DNA of 64,000 nt from assembly GCF_963977235.1 (NCBI RefSeq), contig NZ_CAXBOD010000020.1, positions 1 to 64,000 of the forward strand, read 5' to 3'. The notes under the pieces are model-generated. The model was not told the origin of the DNA. It was given only the letters and a program-made list of their open reading frames with translations, and did not search any database. Both the position numbers and the translations under genes were made by a program. Origin of the DNA: Albimonas sp963977235 (GTDB taxonomy: Bacteria; Pseudomonadota; Alphaproteobacteria; Rhodobacterales; Rhodobacteraceae). This document shows positions 18,118 to 26,646 of this stretch, piece after piece (the first letter of the stretch is position 1; each line of letters opens with the position of its first letter).

Positions 18118-18157
18118 TTGAGCGAACGCTCAATGCCGGATTTGAGCAATCACTCAA
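18118..18157. promoter_or_regulatory. Twin palindromic operators of the TetR regulator
   Basis: Two 16-bp dyads, TTGAGCGAACGCTCAA at 18118-18133 and TTGAGCAATCACTCAA at 18142-18157, share TTGAG-N6-CTCAA with centres 24 bp apart. They lie between the divergent AhpD-like and TetR genes, so binding there could control both. Confidence 0.8.
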
Positions 18158-18220
18158 TCGTGCATGCGCGGCCTGCGTCGCTCGCGGGACAAGCCGCACG
18201 CGAGGCGATAGGATGCGACC

Positions 18221-18853
18221 ATGAAACGAGCTCGGCCCTACGATCGCGAGGCGGCGCTGGACGCGGCCATGGCGCTGTTCTGGCGCAAGGGCTACCACGC
18301 GACCTCGCTCAAGGATCTCGAGGCGGCGCTGGCGATGAAGCCGGGCAGCATCTATGCGGCCTTCCGCAGCAAGGAGGCGCTGTTTCTCACCAGCCTCGAG
18401 CGCTACTTCCAGCGCAGCCTGGCCGGGCTCGACGCCCGCATGGCAAAGGCGGAGACGGTGCTGGGCGGGCTGGCCGACCATCTGCGCGGCTTCGGCGCGC
18501 CCGAGGCGCCGGAGGCCGAATACCGCGACGGCGCGCGCATGTGCATGATCGTGAAGACCCTGGTCGAGACGACCGAGGCCGACGGCGCCGTCGCGGCTCG
18601 CGCGCGCGAATGTTTCGACGGCATGCGCGCGGCCTTCGCCCAATGGTTCCGCCGCGCGCAGGAGGCCGGAGAGCTGCCGCCGGACGCCGACCCGGAGCGG
18701 CTCGCGCGACGCTACCAGACCGAGATCTCGGCGCTGCGTCTGGAGGCGCATCGCGGCGGAGATCCCGCGGCGCTGGTAGAGCTGGCCGACGCCCTGGCTC
18801 GCGATGTGCAGGCATGGGGTCGCCCGGAGACGGGCACCGCCCGCCTCCACTGA
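18221..18853 (+). CDS. TetR/AcrR-family transcriptional regulator
   Basis: 210 residues. The N-terminal HTH (about residues 8-50) reads ALDAAMALFWRKGYHATSLKDLEAAL, then GSIYAAFRSKEALFLTSLERY, the standard TetR DNA-binding unit. The C-terminal ligand domain (GARMCMIVKTLVET and on) is of the type found in regulators beside AhpD or oxidoreductase genes. It contains cysteines (ARMCMI, ARECFDG), so redox sensing is possible but unproven. It is probably autoregulated through the twin palindromes upstream. Confidence 0.9.
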   Translation: MKRARPYDREAALDAAMALFWRKGYHATSLKDLEAALAMKPGSIYAAFRSKEALFLTSLERYFQRSLAGLDARMAKAETVLGGLADHLRGFGAPEAPEAEYRDGARMCMIVKTLVETTEADGAVAARARECFDGMRAAFAQWFRRAQEAGELPPDADPERLARRYQTEISALRLEAHRGGDPAALVELADALARDVQAWGRPETGTARLH

Positions 18854-18872
18854 CGCGGACGGACAGCCCGGC

Positions 18873-19616
18873 TCAGCGCCGGCGCGCCGCCTGCCAGGTC
18901 TCGAACCTCGCCTGGTTCTCGGAGTCGGTGAGCGGGTAGAGGCCAATCACCGGGCGACCGGCGCGGACCTCCTCGAGGACGAAATCCTCGTAGCTCTCCA
19001 TCGACACGGCCTCGCGGGCGATGTCGTCGGCCAGCGCGCGGGGGATCACCATCACCCCGTCGCCGTCGCCCACCACGATGTCGCCGGGATAGACCGCCAC
19101 GCCGCCGCAGCCGATGGGCACGTCGATGTCGATGGCGTGGTGCCTGGTGAGGTTCGTCGGCGCCGAGGGGCCGGCGGCGAAGACCGGCAGGGACAGCTCC
19201 GCGGCCCCCTCGACGTCGCGCACGCCGCCGTCGGTGACCACGCCCGCCGCTCCGCGAACCTCGAGACGGGTCAGCAGGATCGAGCCTGCAGACGCGGCCG
19301 AAACGTCGCGGCGGCAGTCCATGACCAGGACATGACCTTCCGGGCAGGTCTCCACCGCCACGCGCTGGGGATGGTCCCGCTCCCGGAACGCCTCCAGCGG
19401 GTCGGTGTCCTCGCGCGCGGGGATGTGGCGCAGGGTGAAGGCCGGCCCGACCATCCGCGGGCCGCCCGCGCGCAGCGGCGCCACACCCTGCACATAGGCG
19501 TTGCGGAAGCCGCGCTTGAACAGAAGCGTCGCGAGCGAGGCGGTGCTGACCCGCCGAAGCTGGTCCAGGGTCTCGGGCGCCAGCGGGATCTCGGCTGCGG
19601 GCCTGGGGTCGGGCAT
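18873..19616 (-). CDS. RraA-family protein, likely sugar-acid or 2-oxo-acid aldolase/decarboxylase
   Basis: 247 residues with the RraA/HMG-aldolase fold: TASLATLLFKRGFRN, GPAFTLRHIP, GVVTDGGVRD (Arg and Asp of the metal and substrate site) and VVGDGDGVMVIP. Members are either RNase E inhibitors or, more often in catabolic clusters, divalent-metal aldolases acting on 4-hydroxy-2-oxo acids. Its place in a cluster with KDG kinase, an SDR and a TRAP transporter favours the catabolic role. It ends the SDR-kinase-RraA operon. Confidence 0.8.
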   Translation of the reverse strand: MPDPRPAAEIPLAPETLDQLRRVSTASLATLLFKRGFRNAYVQGVAPLRAGGPRMVGPAFTLRHIPAREDTDPLEAFRERDHPQRVAVETCPEGHVLVMDCRRDVSAASAGSILLTRLEVRGAAGVVTDGGVRDVEGAAELSLPVFAAGPSAPTNLTRHHAIDIDVPIGCGGVAVYPGDIVVGDGDGVMVIPRALADDIAREAVSMESYEDFVLEEVRAGRPVIGLYPLTDSENQARFETWQAARRR

Positions 19617-19634
19617 GTCGGGCGAGCCTCGTGT

Positions 19635-20555
19635 TCAGGAGGAGAAGGCGGGGTCGGGCGGCGGCGCGAGCGCGCCGCGCACCGAGATGACGTGACGCGC
19701 GAGGGCCGAGGCGTGGGCGATCCGCGTGGCCAGACCCTCGCCGGAGTCGAAGCGCGACAGGAACCCGGCGTTGAACGCGTCGCCGGCCGCCGTGGTGTCG
19801 ACGACGGCGTCGGCGGGCGGCGTCTCGACCTCCCCGGTCTCCTCCCCCGCGTCGTAGAGCACCGGGCCCGGCCCGTCCTTGACCACCACGCACCGCGCGC
19901 CCGCGCTCCGGTAGCGGTCGAGCACCGCCTGGCCATCGCGATCGCCGAAATGGAGCGCATCGTCCTCGCGCGACGGCAGAGCGATGTCGCAGACCTGCGC
20001 GCCGCGCATGATCCAGGCGCGCATCTCGTCGGCGTCGGACCACAGGGCGGGACGCAGGTTGGGGTCGAAGGCGACGGTCCGGCCCCGGTCGCGGGCGCGG
20101 GACAGCGCGTCGAGCAGCGCTTGCCGTCCGGCCCGCGGCAGGATGCCCAGGGTTATGCCCGAGAAGAACAGGAGGTCCGAGGCCTCCATCGCGGCGTCGA
20201 GCCGGGCCGGATCCTCGGCGAGGTTCCGCGCGGCGGAGGCCGAGCGCCAGTAGCAGAACCGCCGCTCCGCCCCGTCCAACGCGATCATGTAGAGCCCGAT
20301 GGACTCCCCTGCCCGGCGCTGGATGAACCGCGTGTCGACGCCGGCGGACCCGATCGCCGAGATCATCGCGTCCGAGGGCGCGTCGTCCCCCGCCGCCGAC
20401 AGATAGGCGCAGCGGGCGTCGGGGCGGAGGCGGCGGAAGTACCAGGCGGTGTTGTATGTGTCGCCTGCGTAGTCGAGCCGATAAGCCCTCGGGTCGCGCG
20501 CGTCGCCGGCAGGCGACAACTCGGCCATGCATTCGCCGATGGACAGGAAGCGCAT
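19635..20555 (-). CDS. kdgK: PfkB-family sugar kinase, 2-keto-3-deoxygluconate kinase-like
   Basis: 306 residues, ribokinase fold. The start MRFLSIGECMAELSP and GDTYNTAWYFRR are typical of KDG kinases; the second PfkB signature DTTAAGDAFNAGFL holds the catalytic aspartate and anion hole. KdgK phosphorylates 2-keto-3-deoxygluconate to KDPG for the Entner-Doudoroff pathway. Its partners here are an SDR upstream and an RraA-like lyase downstream. No KDPG aldolase is in the window. The exact keto-deoxy sugar acid is uncertain. Confidence 0.85.
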   Translation of the reverse strand: MRFLSIGECMAELSPAGDARDPRAYRLDYAGDTYNTAWYFRRLRPDARCAYLSAAGDDAPSDAMISAIGSAGVDTRFIQRRAGESIGLYMIALDGAERRFCYWRSASAARNLAEDPARLDAAMEASDLLFFSGITLGILPRAGRQALLDALSRARDRGRTVAFDPNLRPALWSDADEMRAWIMRGAQVCDIALPSREDDALHFGDRDGQAVLDRYRSAGARCVVVKDGPGPVLYDAGEETGEVETPPADAVVDTTAAGDAFNAGFLSRFDSGEGLATRIAHASALARHVISVRGALAPPPDPAFSS

Positions 20556-20609
20556 GGGGATCCCTCCGCGCAGACCCGGCGGCGCGGGCGGCGCCGCCGG
20601 GCGAGGACC

Positions 20610-21368
20610 TCAGCTGAACAGCGTGCCGCCGTTGATGTCGACGTTGGTTCCGGTCATGAACGCCGCGTCCGGGCCGGCGAGGAAGGCGACCAGGCGGGCC
20701 ACGTCCTCGGAAGTTCCTTCGCGGCGCATCGGCGTGGCGCCAGCGACCTTGGCGCGCACCTCGTCGGGGGTGAAGGTATTGTGGAAGTCGGTGTCGATCA
20801 TGCCGGGGCACAGCGCGTTGACGCGGATGTCGGGGCCGAGCTCCTTGGCCAGTCCGCGCGTCATGGTCATCACCGCGCCTTTCGAGGCGCCGTAAGCCAC
20901 CGCGCCGCCGCCGCCGCCGTCGCGCCCGGCCTGACTGGCGATGTTGACGATCGCGCCGGCGGTCATGTGGCGCAGGCAGGCCCGGGTCATCAGGAAGGCG
21001 CTGGTCACGTTCAGCGCCAGCACCGCGTTCCAGTGCTCGGGCTCCATCTCGGCGATGGTTTTTCGCGCGATCAGGCCGCCTGTGTTGTTGACCAGCACGT
21101 GGATGCCGCCGAAGGCCTCGGTGGCCGCGTCGGCCAGCGCCTGCGCGTCCTCGGGCCGGGTCAGGTCGCCCCGCATCGCGAAGGCGCGGCCGCCGGCCTG
21201 CTTGATCGCCGCGACCGTCGCCTCGGCGCCCTCGGCGCTGGAGTGGTAGTTGATGGCCACGTCGGCGCCATCGGCGGCCAGCGCCAGCGCGCAGGCCCGC
21301 CCGATGTCGCGTCCGCCGCCGGTGATGATCGCCGCTTTGCCGCTCAGTCTCATGTCCTGCTCTCGCAT
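20610..21368 (-). CDS. SDR-family oxidoreductase, probable sugar-acid dehydrogenase
   Basis: 252 residues, classical short-chain dehydrogenase: cofactor motif TGGGRDIGRA, NNTGG, catalytic serine in NIASQAGRDGG, YGASK, and C-terminal TGTNVDINGG. ATG 21368 has GAGGA 9 bp upstream and is preferred over ATG 21353. Proteins of this kind oxidise sugar acids or 3-keto intermediates. It is the first gene of the minus-strand operon, whose promoter carries the element shared with the TRAP operon. Confidence 0.85.
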   Translation of the reverse strand: MREQDMRLSGKAAIITGGGRDIGRACALALAADGADVAINYHSSAEGAEATVAAIKQAGGRAFAMRGDLTRPEDAQALADAATEAFGGIHVLVNNTGGLIARKTIAEMEPEHWNAVLALNVTSAFLMTRACLRHMTAGAIVNIASQAGRDGGGGGAVAYGASKGAVMTMTRGLAKELGPDIRVNALCPGMIDTDFHNTFTPDEVRAKVAGATPMRREGTSEDVARLVAFLAGPDAAFMTGTNVDINGGTLFS

Positions 21369-21461
21369 GCTTCCCGGTCCTCGTCGATGCGACGGCCGCC
21401 TGAGCGGCCCGTCGGTCGGGTGTGGTCATGGGTGGCCCGGAACCGTGCGGCTGGTCAAGTG

Positions 21462-21482
21462 TTGAATACAAGATGGAATACA
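21462..21482. promoter_or_regulatory. Putative GntR operator, catabolic operon side
   Basis: The 21-bp element TTGAATACAAG-ATGGAATACA matches the one at 22351-22371 at 18 of 21 positions and contains two (T/G)GNATACA repeats. It lies 94 bp upstream of the SDR start and 104 bp upstream of the gntR start, so it could serve both directions. Confidence 0.75.
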
Positions 21483-21585
21483 CGTAGCCTGAAGGCCGCA
21501 GGCGCCGCGGCTCGCGGGCCAGCGGGCGCGCGCTGGAAAATCCCGACGCCGCCGGCTATCACGCGAGGCGACGGGAGAGTGCAGC

Positions 21586-22275
21586 ATGGAACGATCATCC
21601 GAGCCCAATGGCCGCAAGAGCAGCGTCGACATGATCGTCGAGCGGCTGCAGGAGGACATATCCTCGATGCGCCTGATGCCGGGATCCCGGATCTCGGAGC
21701 CGGAAATCGCCGCGCAATTCGGCGTCTCTCGCCAGCCGGTGCGTGACGCGTTCAGCCGCCTGGAAAGCATGGGCCTCCTGCGCATCCGCCCCCGCAAGGC
21801 GACCGAGGTGAAGCGCTTTTCGCGCAGCGAGATCGAGAAGTCCCGCTTCGTGCGCGCCGCCGTCGAGATGGAAGTGCTGCGCCGCGCCGCGCGACGCTGC
21901 ACTGCGGCGGACGGCCATGAGCTGGACGCCTGCCTGGCCCTGCAGCGCAAGGCCCTGGCGAGAGGGGATCAGCTCGGGTTCGCCCAGCTCGATTACGATT
22001 TCCACCGCGCCATCTGCGGCATCGCCGGCGTCCCCTTCGCCTTCGACGTGATCCACGCAGAGAAGAAGAAGGTGGATCGGCTGTGCATGCTCGCCCTCTC
22101 GCGGGAGGACCGGATGCCTCAGCTGATCGACGACCACGCCCGGATCGCCGAAGCGCTGAAGGCCGGCCGCGATGAAGAGGCGGTCGAGGCCGGGACGGAG
22201 CACCTCTCCCGCCTCGATGCGACCATCGAGGCCATCAAGATCGCCAGCGCCGCCTATTTCGACGACGATGACTGA
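21586..22275 (+). CDS. GntR-family regulator (FadR/FCD subfamily)
   Basis: 229 residues. The N-terminal winged helix has RISEPEIAAQFGVSRQPVRDAFSRLESMGLLRIRPRKATEV; the C-terminal FCD domain has helical ligand-binding features, including metal-type residues (D.DFHRAICGIAG and DDHARIAEAL). Such regulators respond to sugar acids or organic acids. It lies between the catabolic operon and the TRAP transporter, both preceded by the shared operator, so it probably represses both until the transported acid is present. Confidence 0.9.
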   Translation: MERSSEPNGRKSSVDMIVERLQEDISSMRLMPGSRISEPEIAAQFGVSRQPVRDAFSRLESMGLLRIRPRKATEVKRFSRSEIEKSRFVRAAVEMEVLRRAARRCTAADGHELDACLALQRKALARGDQLGFAQLDYDFHRAICGIAGVPFAFDVIHAEKKKVDRLCMLALSREDRMPQLIDDHARIAEALKAGRDEEAVEAGTEHLSRLDATIEAIKIASAAYFDDDD

Positions 22276-22350
22276 GACCGGCCGAGAGGTGGGGCGCCAG
22301 GTCGCGCCGCCCTGCGCGCGCAGCCATCGCATCTCGCCTTAAGATTCTTC

Positions 22351-22371
22351 TTGGATACAAGTTGGGATACA
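22351..22371 (+). promoter_or_regulatory. Putative GntR operator, TRAP transporter side
   Basis: TTGGATACAAG-TTGGGATACA is the second copy of the element at 21462-21482, 73 bp upstream of dctP. Two copies at the two target promoters and nowhere else in the window make it the likely GntR binding site. Confidence 0.75.
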
Positions 22372-22443
22372 TGCATTGTGCGGGAGTCGGCGACCACGGG
22401 AGGTGGGTGTTGCGCCGGCAGGACATTCGCAGGGAGGAAGACG

Positions 22444-23433
22444 ATGACCGCACTGAACCATGCAAAGGGCGTCGCGGCCGCGACGCTGCTGGCCATCGGG
22501 CTGGCGCCGGTCTCCGCATCCGCGCTGGAGCTGCGCGGCTGGAACATCCATGTCGAGGACTACCCCGTCTCCATCGCGATGGAGTCGTTCCTCGCGGAGG
22601 TCGAGGAAAAGACCGGCGGAGAAATTTCGGGCAAGGTCTACCACAACGGCGTTCTCGGCTCGCAGCCCGACGCGATCGAGCAGATGCGCCTGGGCGTGAT
22701 CGATTTCGGCGAGTTCAACCTCGGCCCGATGGGCCAGGCGGTGCCCGAGGCCAACGTCACCGCGCTGCCCTTCATCTTCAAGAGCGTGCCGCAGATGTAC
22801 GCGCTGATGGACGGCGCCGCCGGCGAGGCGATCGGCGAGGGCATGAAGGCCAAGGGCATCGTGCCGCTGGGCTGGTACGCCGCCGGCGCGCGGTCCTTCT
22901 ACAACTCGGTGCGCCCGATCAACACGCCCGCCGACGTCGAGGGGCTCAAGGTCCGCGTGATGAGCAACGACCTGTTCGTGAAGATGGTCGAGGCCATGGA
23001 CGGCAACGCCACGCCGATGGCCTTCGCCGAGGTCTACCAGTCGATCAAGACCGGCGTCGTGGACGGGGCCGAGAACAACCCCCCCTCCTACGAATCGACC
23101 AACCACTACGAGGTCGCGCAGTATTACTCGCTGACCGAGCATCTGATCATCCCCGAGTGCCTGTGCATGAGCCTCAAGACCTGGGAGAAGCTGACGCCCG
23201 AGCAGCAGGAGATCGTGATGGCGGCCGGCCGCGCCAGCGCCGGCATGCAGCGCGAGCTGTGGGCCGAGCGCGAGGCCGCGAGCATGGAGACGGTCGAGGC
23301 CGGCGGCGTGACCGTCAACACCGTCGCCGACAAGGCGCCGTTCCAGGACGCGATGACCCCGGTCTACGACGCGTTCCTCGAGGACAACCCCGACCTCGCC
23401 GACCTGGTCTCGCTGATCCGCGACGCCGACTGA
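22444..23433 (+). CDS. dctP: TRAP transporter substrate-binding protein DctP
   Basis: 329 residues with a signal peptide (GVAAATLLAIGLAPVSASA). The DctP fold is clear: LGSQPDAIEQMRLGVIDFGEFN, PFIFKSVPQMYALMDG, and the conserved arginine in GLKVRVMSNDLFVKM that binds the ligand carboxylate. ATG 22444, behind GGGAGGAAG, is chosen; the longer frame upstream spans the promoter. It binds a carboxylated substrate, probably a sugar acid given the KDG kinase cluster, and delivers it to DctQM. Confidence 0.92.
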   Translation: MTALNHAKGVAAATLLAIGLAPVSASALELRGWNIHVEDYPVSIAMESFLAEVEEKTGGEISGKVYHNGVLGSQPDAIEQMRLGVIDFGEFNLGPMGQAVPEANVTALPFIFKSVPQMYALMDGAAGEAIGEGMKAKGIVPLGWYAAGARSFYNSVRPINTPADVEGLKVRVMSNDLFVKMVEAMDGNATPMAFAEVYQSIKTGVVDGAENNPPSYESTNHYEVAQYYSLTEHLIIPECLCMSLKTWEKLTPEQQEIVMAAGRASAGMQRELWAEREAASMETVEAGGVTVNTVADKAPFQDAMTPVYDAFLEDNPDLADLVSLIRDAD

Positions 23434-23503
23434 TCGGACCCGCCGCGGGACGCCGGCCGCGCCGGCGCCCCGCGGCGCCTTTCCTTCAAGCCAGAGGGGA
23501 CGC

Positions 23504-24046
23504 ATGTCCACCGAACCGCTTCCGTTCCGGCGCGTCGAGCAGGCTCTGGACCTGATCCGCGGCGTCTGCATGGTCGTCGCCTCCATCGCCCTGGTCCTGC
23601 TGATCGCCGCGTTCGGCTGGCTGGTTTTCGGCCGCTACGTCCTGAACGCCACGCCCACCTGGGTCGAGCAGCTGGCGCTGCTGCTGATCTGCTGGATCGC
23701 CTTCCTGGGCGCCGCGGTCGGCGTGCGCGACGACACCCATATCGGCGTGCTGCTGTTCCGCGACATGGCGCCGATGCCGGTGCGAAAGGTGCTGATGATC
23801 GCGGTGGACATGATGCTGGCGGCGTTCGGGGCCGTCATGCTCTCGGCGGGTCTCGAGCTGGCGGCGTTCGGCTGGGACACGATGCTGCCGATGCTCGACG
23901 TTCCGGAAAGCATCCGAACCCTGGCCATCACCTCGCTCGGCGGCCTGATGCTGCTGTTCTCGGGAACCCGCGCGCTGCTGCGCATCCTCCGGTTCCGCAG
24001 CTGGACGCCCGACGAGTTCCTGAACGACGACATCAAGGACGCCTGA
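23504..24046 (+). CDS. dctQ: TRAP transporter small permease DctQ
   Basis: 180 residues with four transmembrane helices. RYVLNATPTWVEQLALLLICWIAFLGAAVGVRDDTHIGV matches the DctQ core (W-V-E-E, then A and G-V-R-x-x-x-H-I). It pairs with DctM to form the sodium-driven carboxylate symporter. It is one base from the dctM start. Confidence 0.92.
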   Translation: MSTEPLPFRRVEQALDLIRGVCMVVASIALVLLIAAFGWLVFGRYVLNATPTWVEQLALLLICWIAFLGAAVGVRDDTHIGVLLFRDMAPMPVRKVLMIAVDMMLAAFGAVMLSAGLELAAFGWDTMLPMLDVPESIRTLAITSLGGLMLLFSGTRALLRILRFRSWTPDEFLNDDIKDA

Positions 24047-24047
24047 C

Positions 24048-25328
24048 GTGGGTCTCTTCATTCTGCTCGGCGCCTTCGCCGTCGGGGTGGTCATCGGCAT
24101 GCCCGTGGCCTTCGCCATGGGCATCGCCGCCGCGGCCGCCTTCCTGGTCGAGGGCTTCCCCAGCCTGATCACCTTCCAGCGGGCCACGGCCGGGGTCTCG
24201 GTGTTCTCGCTCCTGGCGATCCCGTTCTTCATCTTCGCGGGCGAGATCATGCTGCATGGCGGCATCGCCCAGCGGCTGGTCAAGCTCGCCTCCGCGCTGG
24301 TCGGCCACCTCAAAGGCGGGCTGGCGATGGTCAACATCTTCTCCTCGATGCTGTTCGGCGGCATCTCGGGCTCGGCGGTGGCCGACATCTCGGCGCTCGG
24401 CTCCCTGCTCGTCCCGGTGATGAAGGAGCGGGGCTACCGTCCGGATTTCGCGGTCAACGTGACCGTCACCTCCTCGATCGCGGGCATCGTGATCCCGCCC
24501 AGCCACAACATGATCATCTTCGCGGTGGCCGCGGGGGGCGGGATCTCGGTCTCCAAGCTGTTTCTGGCCGGCGTCATCCCCGGCATCCTGATGTGCGTCA
24601 GCCTCGCGGTCGCGGCCTGGGTCCTGTCGATCCGCCACAACTACCCCGCCGAGCCCTTCCCCGGATGGCGCGTGGTCGGCCGCGCGGCGATGGACGCCAT
24701 CCCCGGTTTCATGACGGCGGTGATCATCGTGGGCGGGACGCTGTCGGGGGTGTTTACGGTCACCGAATCCGGCGCGTTCGGAGCGATTTACGCGGTGCTG
24801 CTGACCGCATTCTATTACCGCACGCTGACCTGGGATGCGTTCCGCAAGTCCGTGGTCGGCGCGGTGCGCACCACGGCGATGGTGATGATCCTGATCGCCT
24901 TCGCCAGCTCCTTCGCCTATCTGCTGGCGCTCTATCAGGTGCCGGCCGCGCTCAGCGGGCTGCTGGTGTCGATCTCCGACAACCCGATCGTGATCCTTTT
25001 GATGATCAACGTGATCCTGCTGATGCTGGGCATGATCATGGACATGGCGGCGCTGATTCTGATCTGCACCCCGATCTTTCTACCCATCGCCACCGGCCTC
25101 GGGATGGACCCGGTACAGTTCGGGATCATGCTGCTGATCAACCTCGGCATCGGTCTGTGCACGCCGCCGGTGGGCACCTGCCTGTTCGTCGGCTGCGCAG
25201 TGGGAAAGATCCGCATCGAGCACGCGATGCGCTCGATCTGGCCCTTCTACCTAGCGATCTTCGCGGCCCTGCTGTTGGTCACCTACGTGCCGGGCGTCTC
25301 GCTCTGGCTGCCCTCGATCCTTGAGTAG
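24048..25328 (+). CDS. dctM: TRAP transporter large permease DctM
   Basis: 426 residues, about twelve helices, GTG start. DctM hallmarks are present: IPFFIFAGEIMLHGGIAQRLV, MLFGGISGSAVADISALGSLLVPVM, IAGIVIPPSHNMI and GIGLCTPPVGTCLFVG. It is the translocating subunit of the TRAP system. A short hairpin (GCCCTG-ATC-CAGGGC) sits directly after the stop, and an IS6 element starts 81 bp downstream. Confidence 0.93.
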   Translation: MGLFILLGAFAVGVVIGMPVAFAMGIAAAAAFLVEGFPSLITFQRATAGVSVFSLLAIPFFIFAGEIMLHGGIAQRLVKLASALVGHLKGGLAMVNIFSSMLFGGISGSAVADISALGSLLVPVMKERGYRPDFAVNVTVTSSIAGIVIPPSHNMIIFAVAAGGGISVSKLFLAGVIPGILMCVSLAVAAWVLSIRHNYPAEPFPGWRVVGRAAMDAIPGFMTAVIIVGGTLSGVFTVTESGAFGAIYAVLLTAFYYRTLTWDAFRKSVVGAVRTTAMVMILIAFASSFAYLLALYQVPAALSGLLVSISDNPIVILLMINVILLMLGMIMDMAALILICTPIFLPIATGLGMDPVQFGIMLLINLGIGLCTPPVGTCLFVGCAVGKIRIEHAMRSIWPFYLAIFAALLLVTYVPGVSLWLPSILE

Positions 25329-25409
25329 AGCCCTGATCCAGGGCAACGCCCGCCGCGTTCTGGTGCATCGACCATCGAGTCGCCTCGTCTCGACGCACTG
25401 TGCTTGGAC

Positions 25410-26220
25410 GGCATTGTCACATAGATGAGCAGGTGCCCGTGAGCCGCATGGGGCCCGCCCTCAGGCGGCGGCGATCTCGCGCCAGGTCGCGAAGGCCTCC
25501 GCCCGGAGCGACTTCATCGTTCGGCGGGCGATCAGGTGGCGCTGGATGTTAAAGTGGTTGTAGGCGGCGGCGTGACGCGAGAGGAAGCGCTGGGCCGAGC
25601 CCGGCGAGCGGAATCCTCGCCTCTGGCGCTCCTTCTTGCGCGTCGGTTGGTGCGAGACCTCTGCCCGGTTGTTGGACCGGCCGCCGGCCACATGGCGGTT
25701 CGCCAGGGCGAGATCCCGCAACGCCGCGCCGTAGGAGCGCAGCCGGTCGGTCACGATCGCGTCGGGCACGACACCCTGCCGCTTCAGAAGTTCTCGCAGC
25801 AATTTCAGCGCCGCCTTCCGGTCTCGTCGCGGCTGAACGATCACCTCGAGCACCTCGCCCTCGCCCTCGCCCTCGTCATCGACAGCGCGCCAGAGATAGT
25901 GGATCCGGCCCAGGATTCGGATGAAGACCTCGTCCAGATGCCAGCGGCTGCTGGGCCGTGGGCGTCGCGCCCGGATCCGCTGCGCATAGGCGGCGCCGCA
26001 CTTGAGGGTCCAGCGGCGCACCGTTTCGTAAGAGACATCGATGCCGCGCTCGGCGAGCAGGTCCTCGACATCGCGGTAGCTCAGGGCGAACCGGAGGTAG
26101 AGCCAGACCGCATGCTGGATGATGGCCGGCGGAAAGCGATGGCGGGCGTAGGAGATGCGTCGCATGCTCGGGCCTATCGCATCGCGCTTCGGGCCGCCCT
26201 CCGGTTTACGTGTCAAAGCC
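25410..26220 (-). mobile_element. IS6-family insertion sequence, complete copy
   Basis: 811 bp with one transposase gene. Imperfect terminal inverted repeats: GGCATTGTCACATAGATG at 25410 and, on the other strand, GGCTTTGACACGTAAACC ending at 26220 (13 of 18 match). Flanking 8-mers differ, so no target duplication is visible. Three related sequences lie at 61016-62139. Confidence 0.85.
25461..26165 (-). CDS. IS6-family transposase
   Basis: 234 residues. N-terminal HTH (YRDVEDLLAERGIDVSYETVRRW), DDE catalytic residues in WHLDEVFI, AIVTDRLRSY and NNRAEVSHQPTRKKERQ, and the end FATWREIAAA. Start ATG 26165 gives MRRISYARHRFP. Near the middle, a 6-bp unit repeated three times gives EGEGEGEV where the copy at 61266 has a single EGEV. 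It appears intact. Confidence 0.92.
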   Translation of the reverse strand: MRRISYARHRFPPAIIQHAVWLYLRFALSYRDVEDLLAERGIDVSYETVRRWTLKCGAAYAQRIRARRPRPSSRWHLDEVFIRILGRIHYLWRAVDDEGEGEGEVLEVIVQPRRDRKAALKLLRELLKRQGVVPDAIVTDRLRSYGAALRDLALANRHVAGGRSNNRAEVSHQPTRKKERQRRGFRSPGSAQRFLSRHAAAYNHFNIQRHLIARRTMKSLRAEAFATWREIAAA

Positions 26221-26374
26221 AACTGGAGAGCATCGCCGTGTTGGGTCCGCGGAGGTAGCGGAATTTCCCGCGGCGCCGGCGGTGGAGAGCGGGGTGGCGA
26301 TCGAGCTGTACGGTCAGGGTGGAGTTTGCCGACTTCAACCCGTCGCCGAAGGGACCGCGACGACCAAGCCCGGC

Positions 26375-26585
26375 ATGAGCGTGGCCGAGCTGCTTGAGAA
26401 GCACCACGACGGCGACTTCCTCCGCGCGATCGCCGAGGCGGTCTGGCAGCTCATCATGGAGACAGACGTCGAGGGGGTGGCTCGGCGCGGGCCGGCACAA
26501 GCGGGCGGAGGGCCGCAGGACCTGGCGCAATGGCTACCGCGACCGCGCCCTCGACACCCGGCCCGGCACATTGAAGGGCGCCCGC
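26375..26585 (+). pseudogene. IS256-family transposase, N-terminal remnant
   Basis: MSVAELLEKHHDGDFLRAIAEAVWQLIMETDVEG matches the N-terminus of IS256 (Mutator) transposases; the continuation GAGRHKRAEGRRTWRNGYRDRALDTRPGTL is in another frame, so a frameshift lies near 26475. The catalytic domain is absent. Confidence 0.75.
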
Positions 26586-26646
26586 ATGAAGCATTCCAAC
26601 GGAAACCGTGGGACAAACGGTCCGCACCGGGCGACGGTCGGCGTCG

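Noticed and set aside
25840..25890. Six-base tandem repeat in the IS6 transposase taken as a regulatory repeat
   Set aside because: It lies within the coding sequence and simply expands an EG dipeptide run relative to the other copy.
25410..26585. Composite transposon made of the IS6 copy at 25410 and those at 61016-62139 enclosing 36 kb
   Set aside because: No 8-bp target duplication was seen and the fragments are divergent; recombination potential is listed only as a check.
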